From positions 1 to 64,000 of the forward strand of contig CAKPCF010000004.1 in assembly GCA_934141445.1 (NCBI GenBank): a DNA stretch of 64,000 nt. Direction: 5' to 3'. Shown here one piece after another: positions 52,842 through 63,293 of the stretch (its first letter is position 1; the number at the start of each line of letters is the position of its first letter). The translations under genes and the position numbers were made by a program. The notes under the pieces were generated by a model that was given only the letters and a program-made list of their open reading frames with translations, was not told the origin of the DNA and searched no databases. Source of the stretch: an uncultured Clostridia bacterium (GTDB lineage Bacteria > Bacillota > Clostridia > TANB77 > CAG-508).

Positions 52842-53975
52842 TTATTCAAATAATTTTTTTATTGTTGATACGATTCTTTCAAAATCTTCTTCAGTTAATT
52901 TTGTATCAGAAGGTAAGCAAACACCTCTGTTAAATAAATCTTCTGAAACTGTTTTTTCTCCATTTTTCACTGTTGTAATAAAATCGTATTTTTCAAATAC
53001 TGGTTGTAAATGCATTGGTTTCCAAACTGGTCTTGATTCAATATTTTCTTTCTCTAAAGCTTCCATTATATCTAATGGTTTTACTTTGCTATTTTCTTTT
53101 AAAGTTATTACTGAAAGCCAATGATTTGGAACTGTATCTTTTGGAATTGGTTTTATTTCAATATCTGAAATATCTTTAAAAGCTTCTTTATAAGCATTAT
53201 AAATTTCTGTTTTCTTTGCAATTCTTTTGTCTAATACTTTTAATTGTCCTCTTCCTATTCCTGCAAGAACATTACTCATTCTATAATTGTATCCAATTTC
53301 AGTATGTTGATAATGACGAGCTTTGTCTCTAGCTTGTGTAGCCCAAAAACGAACTTTTTGTATTCTTTCATCATCATCTGAAACAAGCATTCCACCACCA
53401 CTAGTTGTAATTATTTTATTTCCATTAAATGAAAATACTCCATATTTTCCGAATGTTCCTGTTTCTTTTCCTTTATATGTTGCTCCTAAACTTTCAGCTG
53501 CGTCTTCAATTAAAGTTGTATTGTGTTTTTTGCAAATTTCTACAATTTCATCTAATTTTGCAGGTGTTCCATATAAGTGTACTACTATTACAGCTTTTGG
53601 ATTTGGATATTTTTCAAAAGCCTTTTCTAGAGCTTCTGGTGACATATCCCAAGTATTTGGTTCACTATCTATAAATACAGGAGTTGCTCCTTGATAAATT
53701 ATTGGATTAGCACTTGCTGAAAAAGTAAGTGATTGACAAAATACAATATCTCCTTTTTCAACTCCAGTTGCTTTTAAAGCCATGTGAATTGCGGCTGTTC
53801 CAGCTGAAAGTGCTGCTGCATGTTTAGCTCCAACATATTCTGCAAGTTCTTCTTCAAATTTGTTTACATTTTCTCCAAGTGGAGCTATCCAATTAGTATC
53901 AAAAGCTTCCTTAATAAATTCCTTTTCATAGCCTTCATCAGACATATGTGGTGAAGATAAATAAATTTTACTCAT
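52842..53975 (-). CDS. DegT/DnrJ/EryC1-family sugar aminotransferase (PglE-like)
   Basis: 377 residues. ALSAGTAAIHMALKATGV, EDAAESLGATYKGKETGTFGKYGVFSFNGNKIITTSGGG with the PLP lysine, and the GYNYRMSNVLAGIGRGQL helix define the VI_beta aminotransferase family. It transfers an amino group to C4 of a 4-keto-6-deoxy nucleotide sugar made by the upstream dehydratase, giving a UDP-4-amino sugar. Fits the PglF-PglE-PglC set. Confidence 0.92.
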   Translation of the reverse strand: MSKIYLSSPHMSDEGYEKEFIKEAFDTNWIAPLGENVNKFEEELAEYVGAKHAAALSAGTAAIHMALKATGVEKGDIVFCQSLTFSASANPIIYQGATPVFIDSEPNTWDMSPEALEKAFEKYPNPKAVIVVHLYGTPAKLDEIVEICKKHNTTLIEDAAESLGATYKGKETGTFGKYGVFSFNGNKIITTSGGGMLVSDDDERIQKVRFWATQARDKARHYQHTEIGYNYRMSNVLAGIGRGQLKVLDKRIAKKTEIYNAYKEAFKDISDIEIKPIPKDTVPNHWLSVITLKENSKVKPLDIMEALEKENIESRPVWKPMHLQPVFEKYDFITTVKNGEKTVSEDLFNRGVCLPSDTKLTEEDFERIVSTIKKLFE

Positions 53976-54059
53976 ATTATTTTCCTCTTTTCTTTTAAAA
54001 TTTTATATAATTTAAAATCATATTTTACAAACTAATATCAAAAGTATTACTTAAGTAAT

Positions 54060-56003
54060 TTATTTTTCATCTTTTTTAGATTCTTCTAGTTTCTTTTTGT
54101 TTAAAACTTCTGGATCTCTAAATGTTGGAACAACTTTTTTTATTGTTTCTTTAATATCATCATATTGTAAATTTTCTTTTTTCAATTCTTCAGATAGTAT
54201 ATTTAATTTTTTATCTATATCTTTCATTGTAATGTCTAGTGGTTCTGCAATAAATATTTTATTATGACTTGTTTTGTCTAATCCTTCTTCACTCATTAGA
54301 ACTTCTTCGTAAAGCTTTTCACCAGGTCTTAATCCAGTTACCTCAATTCTAATGTCTTTATTTGGAACTAATCCAGCAAGTCTTATTAAGCTTTCTGCCA
54401 AGTCATATATCTTAACAGGTTTTCCCATATCTAATACAAATATTTCTCCACCTTTTGCATAAGTCATAGCTTGTAAAACAAGCCCTACTGCTTCTGGAAT
54501 TGTCATAAAAAATCTAGTTATCTCTTTGTGTGTTACTGTAACAGGTCCACCTCTCATAATTTGTTTTTTGAACAAAGGAACTACTGAACCATTGCTTCCT
54601 AAAACATTTCCAAATCTAACTGCTGCATATTCAGTTTCGCTCTCTTTGTTTTTTGCTTGAATTATCATCTCACAAATTCTTTTTGTAGCACCCATTATAT
54701 TTGTAGGGTTTACAGCTTTATCTGTAGAAATTTGTATAAATTTCTTTACTTTATATTTATCTGCTGCATTTATTACATTTAGTGTTCCAAAAACATTATT
54801 TTTTATAGCTTCTTGTGGGCTATTTTCCATTAAAGGCACATGTTTATGAGCTGCTGCATGGAATACTAAAAATGGTTTGTATTTTTCAAAAATTTCATCT
54901 ATTCTCTTTTTATCTCTAATACTTGCAATTATTGCATTTATTTTAGCATCTGGATATCTTTCTTTTAATTCAAGTTCTATATCATATAAGCTATTTTCGT
55001 AAATATCAACCATAACAAGTCTTTCTGGCTCATAACTCATTATCTGTCTACAAAGTTCAGAACCAATTGAACCTCCACCACCAGTTACTAAAATAGTATG
55101 GTCTTTTATTAAGCTTTTGATATTTCTATTATCTAGTTTGATTGGGTCTCTTCCTAAAACATCTTCGATTTCAATATCTCTTAAATTATCCATTAAGTTT
55201 TGATTTTTATTTCTAATTATATTTTGCAAGCCTGGTAAAATTCTAACTTTTGCTTGTGTTTGTTGACAAATATTAAGAATTTCCTTTTTATTTTTATTAT
55301 CTATTTTGGCTATTGAGAAAAATATTAAATTAACATCATTTTCTTCACAAATTCTTACTATATCATTTCTATTTCCTAAAACAGAAACACCTGAAATGGT
55401 ATGTTTTAATTTATTTGGATTATCATCTATAATACCTACTATATTGTAGCATTCTTTCATAGTATCATTTATAGTCTTTATTATCTCATTGCTTGCACTT
55501 CCAGCTCCAATAATTAGTAAATTACTTTTAGGTTCTGCATTAACTTCATCTATGTGATTTTTTCTAAAAATTTCTGATGATGCAATAAATTTTATTGCTA
55601 ATCTGTAAGCAATCATCATTATTGAAATAAATATACTAGCTAATATATTTAACTTAAAAGCTGAAATTACGATATTTAATTCTGCAAGTGGATATCTTAA
55701 TAAAGAAATAATTATAGCAGAGCCCATACACAATAAAATGTATAATATGTAATCTCTACCATTTTCATATCTAGTTATTTTTCTATATACTTTTGATACA
55801 TGAAAAACAATTTGATATACTAAAATTGAAACAATTAAAGAATTTACTAATCTTGTTGAATAGTAATCTGTAAAATGTATTGTGTCTGATACGAATATCG
55901 TTCCTAAAATATAAGCAATTACAACTATTGCAATATCTATAAAAGACAATATCAAAGTTCTGTTTCTTGTTAAATGTCTTTTAATTTTTTCTATTTTTTC
56001 CAC
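54060..56003 (-). CDS. Membrane-bound nucleotide-sugar 4,6-dehydratase (CapD/PglF-like)
   Basis: 647 residues. Four N-terminal helices (about 15-130), a CoA-binding-like middle domain with LLIIGAGSASNEI, then the SDR domain with VTGGGGSIGSELCRQI, MVDIYENSLYDIELEL and the modified active site ISTDKAVNPTNIMGATKR. Removes water from UDP-GlcNAc to give the 4-keto-6-deoxy product. Upstream of the PglE-like aminotransferase. Start after a GGGGGAAA run that serves as ribosome-binding site. Confidence 0.93.
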   Translation of the reverse strand: MEKIEKIKRHLTRNRTLILSFIDIAIVVIAYILGTIFVSDTIHFTDYYSTRLVNSLIVSILVYQIVFHVSKVYRKITRYENGRDYILYILLCMGSAIIISLLRYPLAELNIVISAFKLNILASIFISIMMIAYRLAIKFIASSEIFRKNHIDEVNAEPKSNLLIIGAGSASNEIIKTINDTMKECYNIVGIIDDNPNKLKHTISGVSVLGNRNDIVRICEENDVNLIFFSIAKIDNKNKKEILNICQQTQAKVRILPGLQNIIRNKNQNLMDNLRDIEIEDVLGRDPIKLDNRNIKSLIKDHTILVTGGGGSIGSELCRQIMSYEPERLVMVDIYENSLYDIELELKERYPDAKINAIIASIRDKKRIDEIFEKYKPFLVFHAAAHKHVPLMENSPQEAIKNNVFGTLNVINAADKYKVKKFIQISTDKAVNPTNIMGATKRICEMIIQAKNKESETEYAAVRFGNVLGSNGSVVPLFKKQIMRGGPVTVTHKEITRFFMTIPEAVGLVLQAMTYAKGGEIFVLDMGKPVKIYDLAESLIRLAGLVPNKDIRIEVTGLRPGEKLYEEVLMSEEGLDKTSHNKIFIAEPLDITMKDIDKKLNILSEELKKENLQYDDIKETIKKVVPTFRDPEVLNKKKLEESKKDEK

Positions 56004-56164
56004 TTTATTTTCCCCCGAAATAATTATAGTATTTTGCTTTTCCTATTCTATCATTATAGAATTCTTTTTTCAACAAAAATAGCAAATTTTTTATATATTT
56101 CAGCTTTTTCACTTAGAATCATGTTTTATGATTATTCTATAAATGTAATTTTATGCGCTTTTGT

Positions 56165-56197
56165 ACAAAAAATCAGCATACCAATATATGCTGATTT
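56165..56197 (-). terminator. Terminator of the NAGPA-domain gene
   Basis: Minus-strand AAATCAGCATA pairs with TATGCTGATTT and is followed by TTTTGT. Confidence 0.85.
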
Positions 56198-56211
56198 CTA
56201 TAATTTAATAC

Positions 56212-57384
56212 TTATTTTAATTTATTTGCTACAACAGAATGGTCACTATCATCACTTTCATCTTTTGTAACAATGAAAGCTGTTGAAATAGGTCTTGTTT
56301 TATGAGCACCTGAACTATCAATTGGGTCATTTACAATTGTATCACCTACAACTAATACGCTTGAAGTTCCACCATCAAGATTTGCAGCATTATATGCTCC
56401 ATATCTTTCCATAACTTCTATTAAATCATCCATATCTGCACCAGGTTTTGTTGCTGTTCTACCATCAAGAACTAAGAATAATACTATTCCATCTTTTCTT
56501 TGACCAATTGCTGTTCTTGGAGCTGTTCCCCAGCCACCATTTCCTAAAACTTCTGATGATTTACCGTTTACTATTAAGAATGGTCCAAATGTAACAGCAT
56601 CTCTTATTTTCATTTTTTTTGCTTCAGTAACTGTCATTTTTCCTAAAACAAATTTATCATCTTCTGTGAAACCAATGATACCACCAGGACCTTTATAAGA
56701 ATTAGTTGTAACATATTTTCCATTTACAACTGTAATTCCAAGTGGAGAACCACCTGTACTATTATAGTTTGGATCATCGAATCCACCACCATTTATTGCT
56801 ATTAAAGCATCATTATCTCGAGCCATTGTTGTAACATATTGTCCTGTTACACCAAGCTTTGAAGTTACAACAGTTTTTACTCTCGATGGATCATATACAG
56901 CAACTAAATAACCTGAATAGCCTTTTCCAGTGATATTTATTATTTTGTAATCGTTATTTTTTTCATCTCTTTCTAGTATTTGTCTTTCATATTCATTTGC
57001 ATATTCTGTTGTTTTATTATCTGCAGTGTCAATTTGTGATGTATCTGTTGTTTCATCTGTTTCTACTACTTTATTTTTTCCAAGTACACTATTTATTACT
57101 TCATCATCATAAAACCATGTTGCAAAATATTGATGTGTCATAGTTGTCATTGCTGTTGTTACTAACCAATCACGAAATCCATTATATGGTCCATATAGCA
57201 AAACTAAAACAGCTATTATTCCTATTATTCCTAATCTAAACAAATGTGTAAAAACTATCTTTACTTTATTGCCAGTTGTATATTTTTCTTTATCTTCTTT
57301 TTTACCATTTTTTCTTTCTCTTTTTGCTTTTTTTAATTCATCTCTTTCTGATTTAATTTCTTTGTCAATTGTACTACTTCTCAT
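56212..57384 (-). CDS. Phosphodiester glycosidase (NAGPA-domain) membrane protein
   Basis: 390 residues. A charged start is followed by one helix (about 52-67, LGIIGIIAVLVLLY), then an outside linker and the NAGPA domain with ALIAINGGGFDDP, GGWGTAPRTAIGQRKDG and NLDGGTSSVLVV. The family removes GlcNAc from phosphodiester links; in Gram-positives it is found with exopolysaccharide genes. Catalytic role in glycan trimming is inferred. Confidence 0.9.
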   Translation of the reverse strand: MRSSTIDKEIKSERDELKKAKRERKNGKKEDKEKYTTGNKVKIVFTHLFRLGIIGIIAVLVLLYGPYNGFRDWLVTTAMTTMTHQYFATWFYDDEVINSVLGKNKVVETDETTDTSQIDTADNKTTEYANEYERQILERDEKNNDYKIINITGKGYSGYLVAVYDPSRVKTVVTSKLGVTGQYVTTMARDNDALIAINGGGFDDPNYNSTGGSPLGITVVNGKYVTTNSYKGPGGIIGFTEDDKFVLGKMTVTEAKKMKIRDAVTFGPFLIVNGKSSEVLGNGGWGTAPRTAIGQRKDGIVLFLVLDGRTATKPGADMDDLIEVMERYGAYNAANLDGGTSSVLVVGDTIVNDPIDSSGAHKTRPISTAFIVTKDESDDSDHSVVANKLK

Positions 57385-57568
57385 ACTTTTTCTTCGTATA
57401 CTAATATACGTTTTCTCCTCTCATATAATTGATTATGTAATGAATTTTGTATAAACATTTCATTTTTTCTTGTTCATACAATACATATTATACATAAATT
57501 TATATGATGTGTCTAGTATTTCTCTAAATTTTTAATATTATCTTAATTTTATAATTATATCTATATTT

Positions 57569-58504
57569 CTATACAAACAGTGTAAATACATAAAATGCAA
57601 AAGTTAGCAATAATAAACTTCCTTCGATTTTTCCTATCGAATGTTTCTTTTTCAAAACACTTATCGCCCAAATTATAAAGCTCGAAACAAATAAAATTAT
57701 TATATTTTCATTAAATGAAATCGTATATTCTACTGGACTTATAATTGCTGTAACTCCCAATACTAATAACAAGTTAAATATATTCGAACCTATTACATTT
57801 CCCATCGCAATTTCTTCGTTTCCTTTAAATGCCGCAACTATTCCAGTTACAAGCTCTGGCAAGCTAGTTCCTATTGATATAATTGTAAGTCCTATTACTT
57901 TCTCACTTAAGCCTAAAATTCTCGCAATTTCAGTAGAATAATCTACTACAAAATCTCCACCAAATTTCAAAAGTACTATTCCTAAAACTATATATATTAG
58001 ACTTCTTTTGGTTGAAATCGGTTCATCACTTTCTTCTTTATATTCCAATAAACCACTTTTCATTCTAATAAATAATTGTAGTAAAAATATTGTAAGAAAT
58101 AATATTAAAAATATTCCTTCAATATTTGAAACTCTGCCATTGAAATTTCCAAAAACAGCAATTAAGAAAATTGAAATTAAATATATTGGAAAATCTGCTT
58201 TTCTAGTATCTTCATCTACATTTATCTCTTTTACTAAACTAGTTGCTCCTAAAACTAACAACAAATTACATATACAACTGCCTATAACATTGCCAATAGA
58301 AACATCTGCCATTCCCTTAAGTGATGATTGAACACTTATAATCAGCTCTGGCAAGCTAGTTCCTATAGAAACTAAAGTAAGTCCTATTACTATTTTAGGA
58401 ATTTTTAGTCTAATAGCAATATTCTCCGAACCTTTTACTAATAAATCTGCTCCTTTCACAAGCATTATGAATCCTAATATTATCATTGCAACTTTGAAAA
58501 TCAT
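57569..58504 (-). CDS. Calcium/sodium antiporter (CaCA family, YrbG-type)
   Basis: 311 residues from the ATG six bases after AAGGAAG; a longer in-frame start has no box. Ten helices with two inverted repeats, each carrying the GTSLPELI or GTSLPELV alpha-repeat and a following GNVIGSCICNLL or GNVIGSNIFNLL. Exchanges sodium or protons for calcium. A housekeeping transporter inserted between glycan genes; no functional link is evident. Confidence 0.95.
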   Translation of the reverse strand: MIFKVAMIILGFIMLVKGADLLVKGSENIAIRLKIPKIVIGLTLVSIGTSLPELIISVQSSLKGMADVSIGNVIGSCICNLLLVLGATSLVKEINVDEDTRKADFPIYLISIFLIAVFGNFNGRVSNIEGIFLILFLTIFLLQLFIRMKSGLLEYKEESDEPISTKRSLIYIVLGIVLLKFGGDFVVDYSTEIARILGLSEKVIGLTIISIGTSLPELVTGIVAAFKGNEEIAMGNVIGSNIFNLLLVLGVTAIISPVEYTISFNENIIILFVSSFIIWAISVLKKKHSIGKIEGSLLLLTFAFYVFTLFV

Positions 58505-58576
58505 AAATAACTTCCTTTTCTCTGTCCTTAATTTTTTATTATTATTCTTTGCAATAATAAAATTAGTATGCATTTA

Positions 58577-58608
58577 AAAGTTTTTGTAATTGAATACAAA
58601 AACTTTTG
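58577..58608. terminator. Hairpin after the VanZ-like gene
   Basis: AAAAGTTTTTGTA pairs with TACAAAAACTTTT across six bases. Located between the VanZ-like gene and the antiporter, both on the minus strand. Confidence 0.7.
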
Positions 58609-58642
58609 TTTTATTTGCTTTTTTGATACTTATGTGTTAATT

Positions 58643-59284
58643 TTAATTAGCTTTCTTGTGCCAAAATACTACTTTTAAATGTCTAAGTTTAAATATAAAA
58701 GCTCCTAATACAGCTACTGTAGCACCACAAGTGTCAATTAAAACATCTGTAAATCTGCTAGTTCTTCCTACAATAAATTTTTGATGAAATTCATCAGTAC
58801 AAGCATATAAAAAGCAAAATAGTATTGTAACTAATAAGTATTGCCATTTTACTTTTCCTTTGCTTTGATATATTAAATTTATAAATAATAAAGCTAGCAC
58901 AAAAAATTCGCTTGCATGAGCGAATTTTCTAACCTTTACTTCGTATTTTTTTACAATTTTATTTATTTTTGCTTGTCTTTCTTTTTCTTGTTCTTCTTTA
59001 GTCTTAATATCATCCACTACTGAATTTGTGCTATTTTTTATATCATTTGTTTTACCTTGTGCAAGTGTATTTGATGCATCAGAATTAGTAAAATTTAAAC
59101 TATTGCTCGTGTTAGAGTTCTCAACCGCATTGCTTGAAACAGCCTGTGTTACTTTTAAAGCATCCTCTATTAAGCCTTTACTTGTTGAATGAGATTCTGC
59201 TCCAGTCATCTCGGACATTGTAAAAATAAGTAACATCCACGCAATTATTAAAATTATAGAAATTATTTTTTTAGTCTTATTCAA
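58643..59284 (-). CDS. VanZ-family membrane protein
   Basis: 213 residues. Helix 1 (about 7-24) is followed by FTMSEMTGAESHSTS, then a Ser/Asn/Thr-rich outside part of about 70 residues, and the VanZ core with VRKFAHASEFFVLALL, YACTDEFHQKFIVGRTSRFTDVLIDTCG. VanZ-like proteins confer teicoplanin tolerance in one system but most are of unknown role. The inserted low-complexity stretch is unusual. Confidence 0.9.
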   Translation of the reverse strand: MNKTKKIISIILIIAWMLLIFTMSEMTGAESHSTSKGLIEDALKVTQAVSSNAVENSNTSNSLNFTNSDASNTLAQGKTNDIKNSTNSVVDDIKTKEEQEKERQAKINKIVKKYEVKVRKFAHASEFFVLALLFINLIYQSKGKVKWQYLLVTILFCFLYACTDEFHQKFIVGRTSRFTDVLIDTCGATVAVLGAFIFKLRHLKVVFWHKKAN

Positions 59285-59406
59285 TTTTGTTAGATTTATC
59301 TCCTTTTTAATTCACATTATTCTTAATGTCATTTCTCATATATATTATATATATCATAAAATAAAGTATTTATACTAGTTTTTAATATACATTTTTTATT
59401 ATAAGT

Positions 59407-60486
59407 CTATTTTTCAAAAATATCTTCTCTTAATATATCCCATAGCAATTGCATCATTATTGCTGTTATTGGTAAACTTAAATAATCTGAATTTTCACTA
59501 TTAGCATGTGCTATATTGTTTCTCACGTTTAGTTCTTCTGGCTTAAATAGCATATTTAATAACTTTGAGTATTCTTTCTTAAAAAATGAATTTATATATT
59601 TAGAAGTTATCATATTTCCTAAAGTAATCTTTGAATTTTTGCCATTTTCGATATCAATAAATTCTTTAAAGAAAATCAATTTAGTGTCTTTGTCTTCTTC
59701 TGTTACTATTTTGTATTTTAAGAACATATCGTATAAAAATTTTCTTCCATATTTTGGGTTGCATGGAATTTCTTTTACCATTTCACTACTTAAAAAAATA
59801 TCATAAAATTTTTGTTCTTCTTCAGTAAGTATTATTTTTTCCAATTTAATTTTTTGAGATAGTTCTTCAAATAAGCTATACATTATTTTGCTATCTAATT
59901 GAATTATTAAAAATCTTTCTATTAAAGTTGGTAATATAAAAGTTGTTCCATAGGCATGTTCATTCGTTATAACTGTTAGCTTTGTTTGACCATTTTTAGC
60001 CATTTCTTGTGCCAGCCTGTCCATATTTTGTTTTCCAATATATAAAGTATCTAAATATTCTTTTAAAGCTCTATCATATATTTCTTCAAATCTGATAGTA
60101 GTTTTCATATTTGATATTACTGGTATTCTTTTAGATAACTCTGGATTTAATATTAAATTTGTATGATAGTTCAAATAAATATTTCCTAAATAATATATAA
60201 AAGATAATTTAGCTATATGTTTATTTATAAGTAATTTCTTTTCATTCTCACTTTCAAAACTCCCCTTTGGTTCTGGAAAAGTAGAATTTTTAACATCAAA
60301 CTTAATTATTTTATATACATCATCTAATATCTTAGTTTTTAATTCAGCTCTTTTTGCTTTATCTTGCTCTTGTATAAGTTCAACTACTTTTTTATCTATG
60401 TATTGTAACATCGGTTCTGGATTAGTAAGATATAGATTGTTTTTATTATTCATATTATAATTTTTCTTGTATAAAAAATCTTCCAT
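59407..60486 (-). CDS. Unknown protein with a HEPN/DUF4209-like C-terminal motif
   Basis: 359 residues, no membrane helix. Good AAAGGAG box. Most of the chain is helical and charged. Near residue 320-330 the run NVRNNIAHAN fits the RxxxxH motif of HEPN ribonucleases and the RN-x-AH element of DUF4209-type proteins. If it is a HEPN protein it could act in abortive infection or another RNA-cutting response. No clear family hit is possible by eye; confidence in function is low. It follows a 66-residue frame that looks like a fragment. Confidence 0.55.
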   Translation of the reverse strand: MEDFLYKKNYNMNNKNNLYLTNPEPMLQYIDKKVVELIQEQDKAKRAELKTKILDDVYKIIKFDVKNSTFPEPKGSFESENEKKLLINKHIAKLSFIYYLGNIYLNYHTNLILNPELSKRIPVISNMKTTIRFEEIYDRALKEYLDTLYIGKQNMDRLAQEMAKNGQTKLTVITNEHAYGTTFILPTLIERFLIIQLDSKIMYSLFEELSQKIKLEKIILTEEEQKFYDIFLSSEMVKEIPCNPKYGRKFLYDMFLKYKIVTEEDKDTKLIFFKEFIDIENGKNSKITLGNMITSKYINSFFKKEYSKLLNMLFKPEELNVRNNIAHANSENSDYLSLPITAIMMQLLWDILREDIFEK

Positions 60487-60508
60487 ATAACTCCTTTAGT
60501 TTTATTAT

Positions 60509-60709
60509 CTATTTTTCCATTTTCTTTATTAGTTTAGCAATATCTAATTTTTCTAGTTCTGAACTTTCAGTCTTTTCTATGTAGTCTATTGCATTTTCTA
60601 TCCATAGATTCTTGTTTCCTGTGTATGCTATTTTAGCATCATTTAAATTTGTTTCTAATTCTCCGTTCTTTAAAATTAAAACATTTTTGTCTGCCAGTTC
60701 ATCTAGCAT
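60509..60709 (-). pseudogene. Fragment, possibly the C-terminal end of an AAA/OLD-type ATPase
   Basis: 66 residues, beginning MLDELADKNVLILKNGELET. The VLILKNGELET stretch followed by a WIENAIDYI helix resembles the end of OLD-family ATPases that occur in defence systems. There is no ribosome-binding site and a stop lies directly upstream, so it is more likely a remnant than a gene. It lies 23 bases before the HEPN-like gene. Low confidence. Confidence 0.3.
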
Positions 60710-60820
60710 TTACTCAATACCATTTTTCTTAATAAGTCATCAATTTTAAACATGTTTGAGTTAGATTGGAATCACTTTAGGAAAAATATAAGTTGTCTAA
60801 ATTCCAGAATATCTAAAAGA

Positions 60821-61900
60821 TTACTTTATACTATCTAATTTAATTTTTACTTTTAGCTTTTCAAATATTTGATATATAATATTTTTAAAATGCTTTTCAA
60901 ATAATATTATTCTTGTTTTATCTATCGCTGTACATACAACAAAAATAAAGAATACTTTAACTATTACATGTGTAATTAAAAAATTAGAATTTAAATAAGT
61001 TGCATTCGGTGAAAGTTCATTCCATAACCAATAACTAATCGTTCTATTATCAGATATTAAATAAACCCCTAATACAGAAGATGAAATCCAATTTATAAAG
61101 TTTGATTTTAATTCAATATTTTTAAATATTAAAAACATTGAAACTGATGCCACTATACATAAAAAGCTATTTTGAGTTGAAAAATATGTTGCTTTACTTA
61201 ATAGTTTATTTGCATGTAAAATTTCACTTATGAAATCTATAAAAATTGGTGACAAAAATAATAATATTATTGAAATTATAGATATAATTTTTGTTTTTAT
61301 AGATAATTTATTATCATGATATAATCTTATATATGCACCTAACATATACATAAAAATAAATATATCAATATTGCTAAATCTCCATGCTTCTGCAGTAAAA
61401 GTTGGAACGATACTCAATATAATAAATAATGTTAAAAGTAATTTCTTAAAAGTGATTTCATCCAATTGCTCAATTAATTTATTTATATATGGAATCAGCA
61501 TATATAACATAATATAGAATATAATGAACCAATTACCCCAAAAAATTGGAAATATCGCTTTTATAAAATTCTTAATATTAAATTTTGTAATGCCACTAAC
61601 TATGCCTATCATCATAAATAAAATTGAGTAAAATAGCATTTCACCAATTAATAATATTATCTTTTTATAATTTACTTTAGATGTAATCATAAAATATCCA
61701 GTTATTAAAATAAATATATTACAAGCAAATTTACCACCCATTGAAATAATCTGCAAAACATATACATTAAAATTTAATTTTTCAATATCAAATTCTGTAT
61801 GAACTACATAATGATGTAATATAATTAAAGCCATACAAAAAATTCTTAATAGTTCAATACTAGAAATTCTGCTTTTAGTTGAATTGTCAGCTTTTATCAT
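60821..61900 (-). CDS. Membrane O-acyltransferase (acyltransferase family 3, OafA-like)
   Basis: 359 residues from ATG after AGAGGAAAA; an ATG 18 bases earlier has no box. About ten helices, with SSIELLRIFCMALIILHHYV (the conserved RxxA/H region) at the start and FACNIFILITGYFM. Such proteins acetylate surface sugars. It overlaps the flippase gene by 14 bases, so both belong to the same glycan operon. Confidence 0.88.
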   Translation of the reverse strand: MIKADNSTKSRISSIELLRIFCMALIILHHYVVHTEFDIEKLNFNVYVLQIISMGGKFACNIFILITGYFMITSKVNYKKIILLIGEMLFYSILFMMIGIVSGITKFNIKNFIKAIFPIFWGNWFIIFYIMLYMLIPYINKLIEQLDEITFKKLLLTLFIILSIVPTFTAEAWRFSNIDIFIFMYMLGAYIRLYHDNKLSIKTKIISIISIILLFLSPIFIDFISEILHANKLLSKATYFSTQNSFLCIVASVSMFLIFKNIELKSNFINWISSSVLGVYLISDNRTISYWLWNELSPNATYLNSNFLITHVIVKVFFIFVVCTAIDKTRIILFEKHFKNIIYQIFEKLKVKIKLDSIK

Positions 61901-63293
61901 TTTCTTTTTTCCTCTCATTTTTTAACTTTTTTATGCTATTATTTAACATTTCATAACATTCTTTTATTACATTTTTATTTAATATCCATGTCAAAGCTAT
62001 AAACATAACTAAATATATAATGCCACCAGCTAGCCAATTAAAGCATTGTGTACAAATAAGAAAAAATATAGTTAATGAAAACATATATATATACATCTTT
62101 TTGGTAATTTTAACATTTTTCAGATCATAAGTAGAATATATTACCCAAGTAATTAAAGTTAGTACCGTTGCAAAGGCTATTGAAATAGTATTTTTAAAAA
62201 TAACAACTGCTATAATATTATATATAATTGAAATCATTAGCATACTAACAACTACTTTAAAATATTTTTTTTCATTTTTATTTACTTTATATAAATTAAC
62301 ATATAAAGCATTAATCAATATCATATATGGAAACACTGAAAATGTTATTGCTATTATATTTAATGATAGTATATATTTTTTCATAAAATATTTTACTATA
62401 AATGCTAATGCAAAATATCCTAAACTTGCAAATCCGCCTAAAGTAATTAAATAGTTCTTTAATTTTTCTATGCTTTCATTACTATTATTAGTAAATAAGT
62501 AATTATAAAATGTAACTGAAATAGCATTAAATAATGTATTTATTATATTTAACATAGAAACAGCAAAAGAATAATATGCAAAATCTTCTGTGGTTAAAAA
62601 TAATTTAACAAACCATTTATCAATTCCAAATAATGCAACTACAGATAAGTTTCCTAATAATACAAGAATCCCCATTTTAGTAACATTTTTTATATCTGTT
62701 GGTTTTATAGGTTTAATATTGCCATAGTTTTTTCTTAATTTAATTTCAAAAATCATTAAAGTTACACTATGACTTATAAATATTGCTAAACAATACAAAA
62801 CATAGATTTTGCTTTTTAATAAAAGTGCCAAAATTATATTTAGAGCAGTATAAATCAAAGTATATACCTTTATAACTTTTGTATATTGATTAAATTCTCC
62901 AGTTGCTTGAAAAACACCTTTGTAAAAAGTACATAAATTTGCAGGCAAAATAGTTATTGCAAATAATATAAAAACTAAATTTTCTGTCAAAATTCCTATC
63001 AATAAAATCAATAAACTGATTATCATTTCAGCAATTGATATAAATTTATGTTCGCCTTTTAAAATTCCTTTATCTATATTTTTAAAGTTTTTTCCGCCAT
63101 ATTTTATAGATAAGCCATCTAAATATCCAAAGTGAAGTAACCCTACATATGAAATTAAAAGCGTATAAGTTTTTAATTCTGCATATTCTTTTATTGGTAA
63201 TATTGCTGGAACTACAAATCCAACAATTATCCCTGCTAATAGTTGAATAAAATTAGCTGAAAATACTTTAGTTATAGCTTTTTTTATATTCAT
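61887..63293 (-). CDS. Oligosaccharide flippase, Wzx-type (copy 2)
   Basis: 468 residues with thirteen or fourteen helices and the GYLDGLSIKYGGKNF stretch after helix 2. Second flippase of the locus, distinct from the one at 46307, which suggests either two glycans or fusion of two loci. Abuts the GT2 gene (shared base region at 63293) and overlaps the acyltransferase gene. Confidence 0.88.
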   Translation of the reverse strand: MNIKKAITKVFSANFIQLLAGIIVGFVVPAILPIKEYAELKTYTLLISYVGLLHFGYLDGLSIKYGGKNFKNIDKGILKGEHKFISIAEMIISLLILLIGILTENLVFILFAITILPANLCTFYKGVFQATGEFNQYTKVIKVYTLIYTALNIILALLLKSKIYVLYCLAIFISHSVTLMIFEIKLRKNYGNIKPIKPTDIKNVTKMGILVLLGNLSVVALFGIDKWFVKLFLTTEDFAYYSFAVSMLNIINTLFNAISVTFYNYLFTNNSNESIEKLKNYLITLGGFASLGYFALAFIVKYFMKKYILSLNIIAITFSVFPYMILINALYVNLYKVNKNEKKYFKVVVSMLMISIIYNIIAVVIFKNTISIAFATVLTLITWVIYSTYDLKNVKITKKMYIYMFSLTIFFLICTQCFNWLAGGIIYLVMFIALTWILNKNVIKECYEMLNNSIKKLKNERKKENDKS

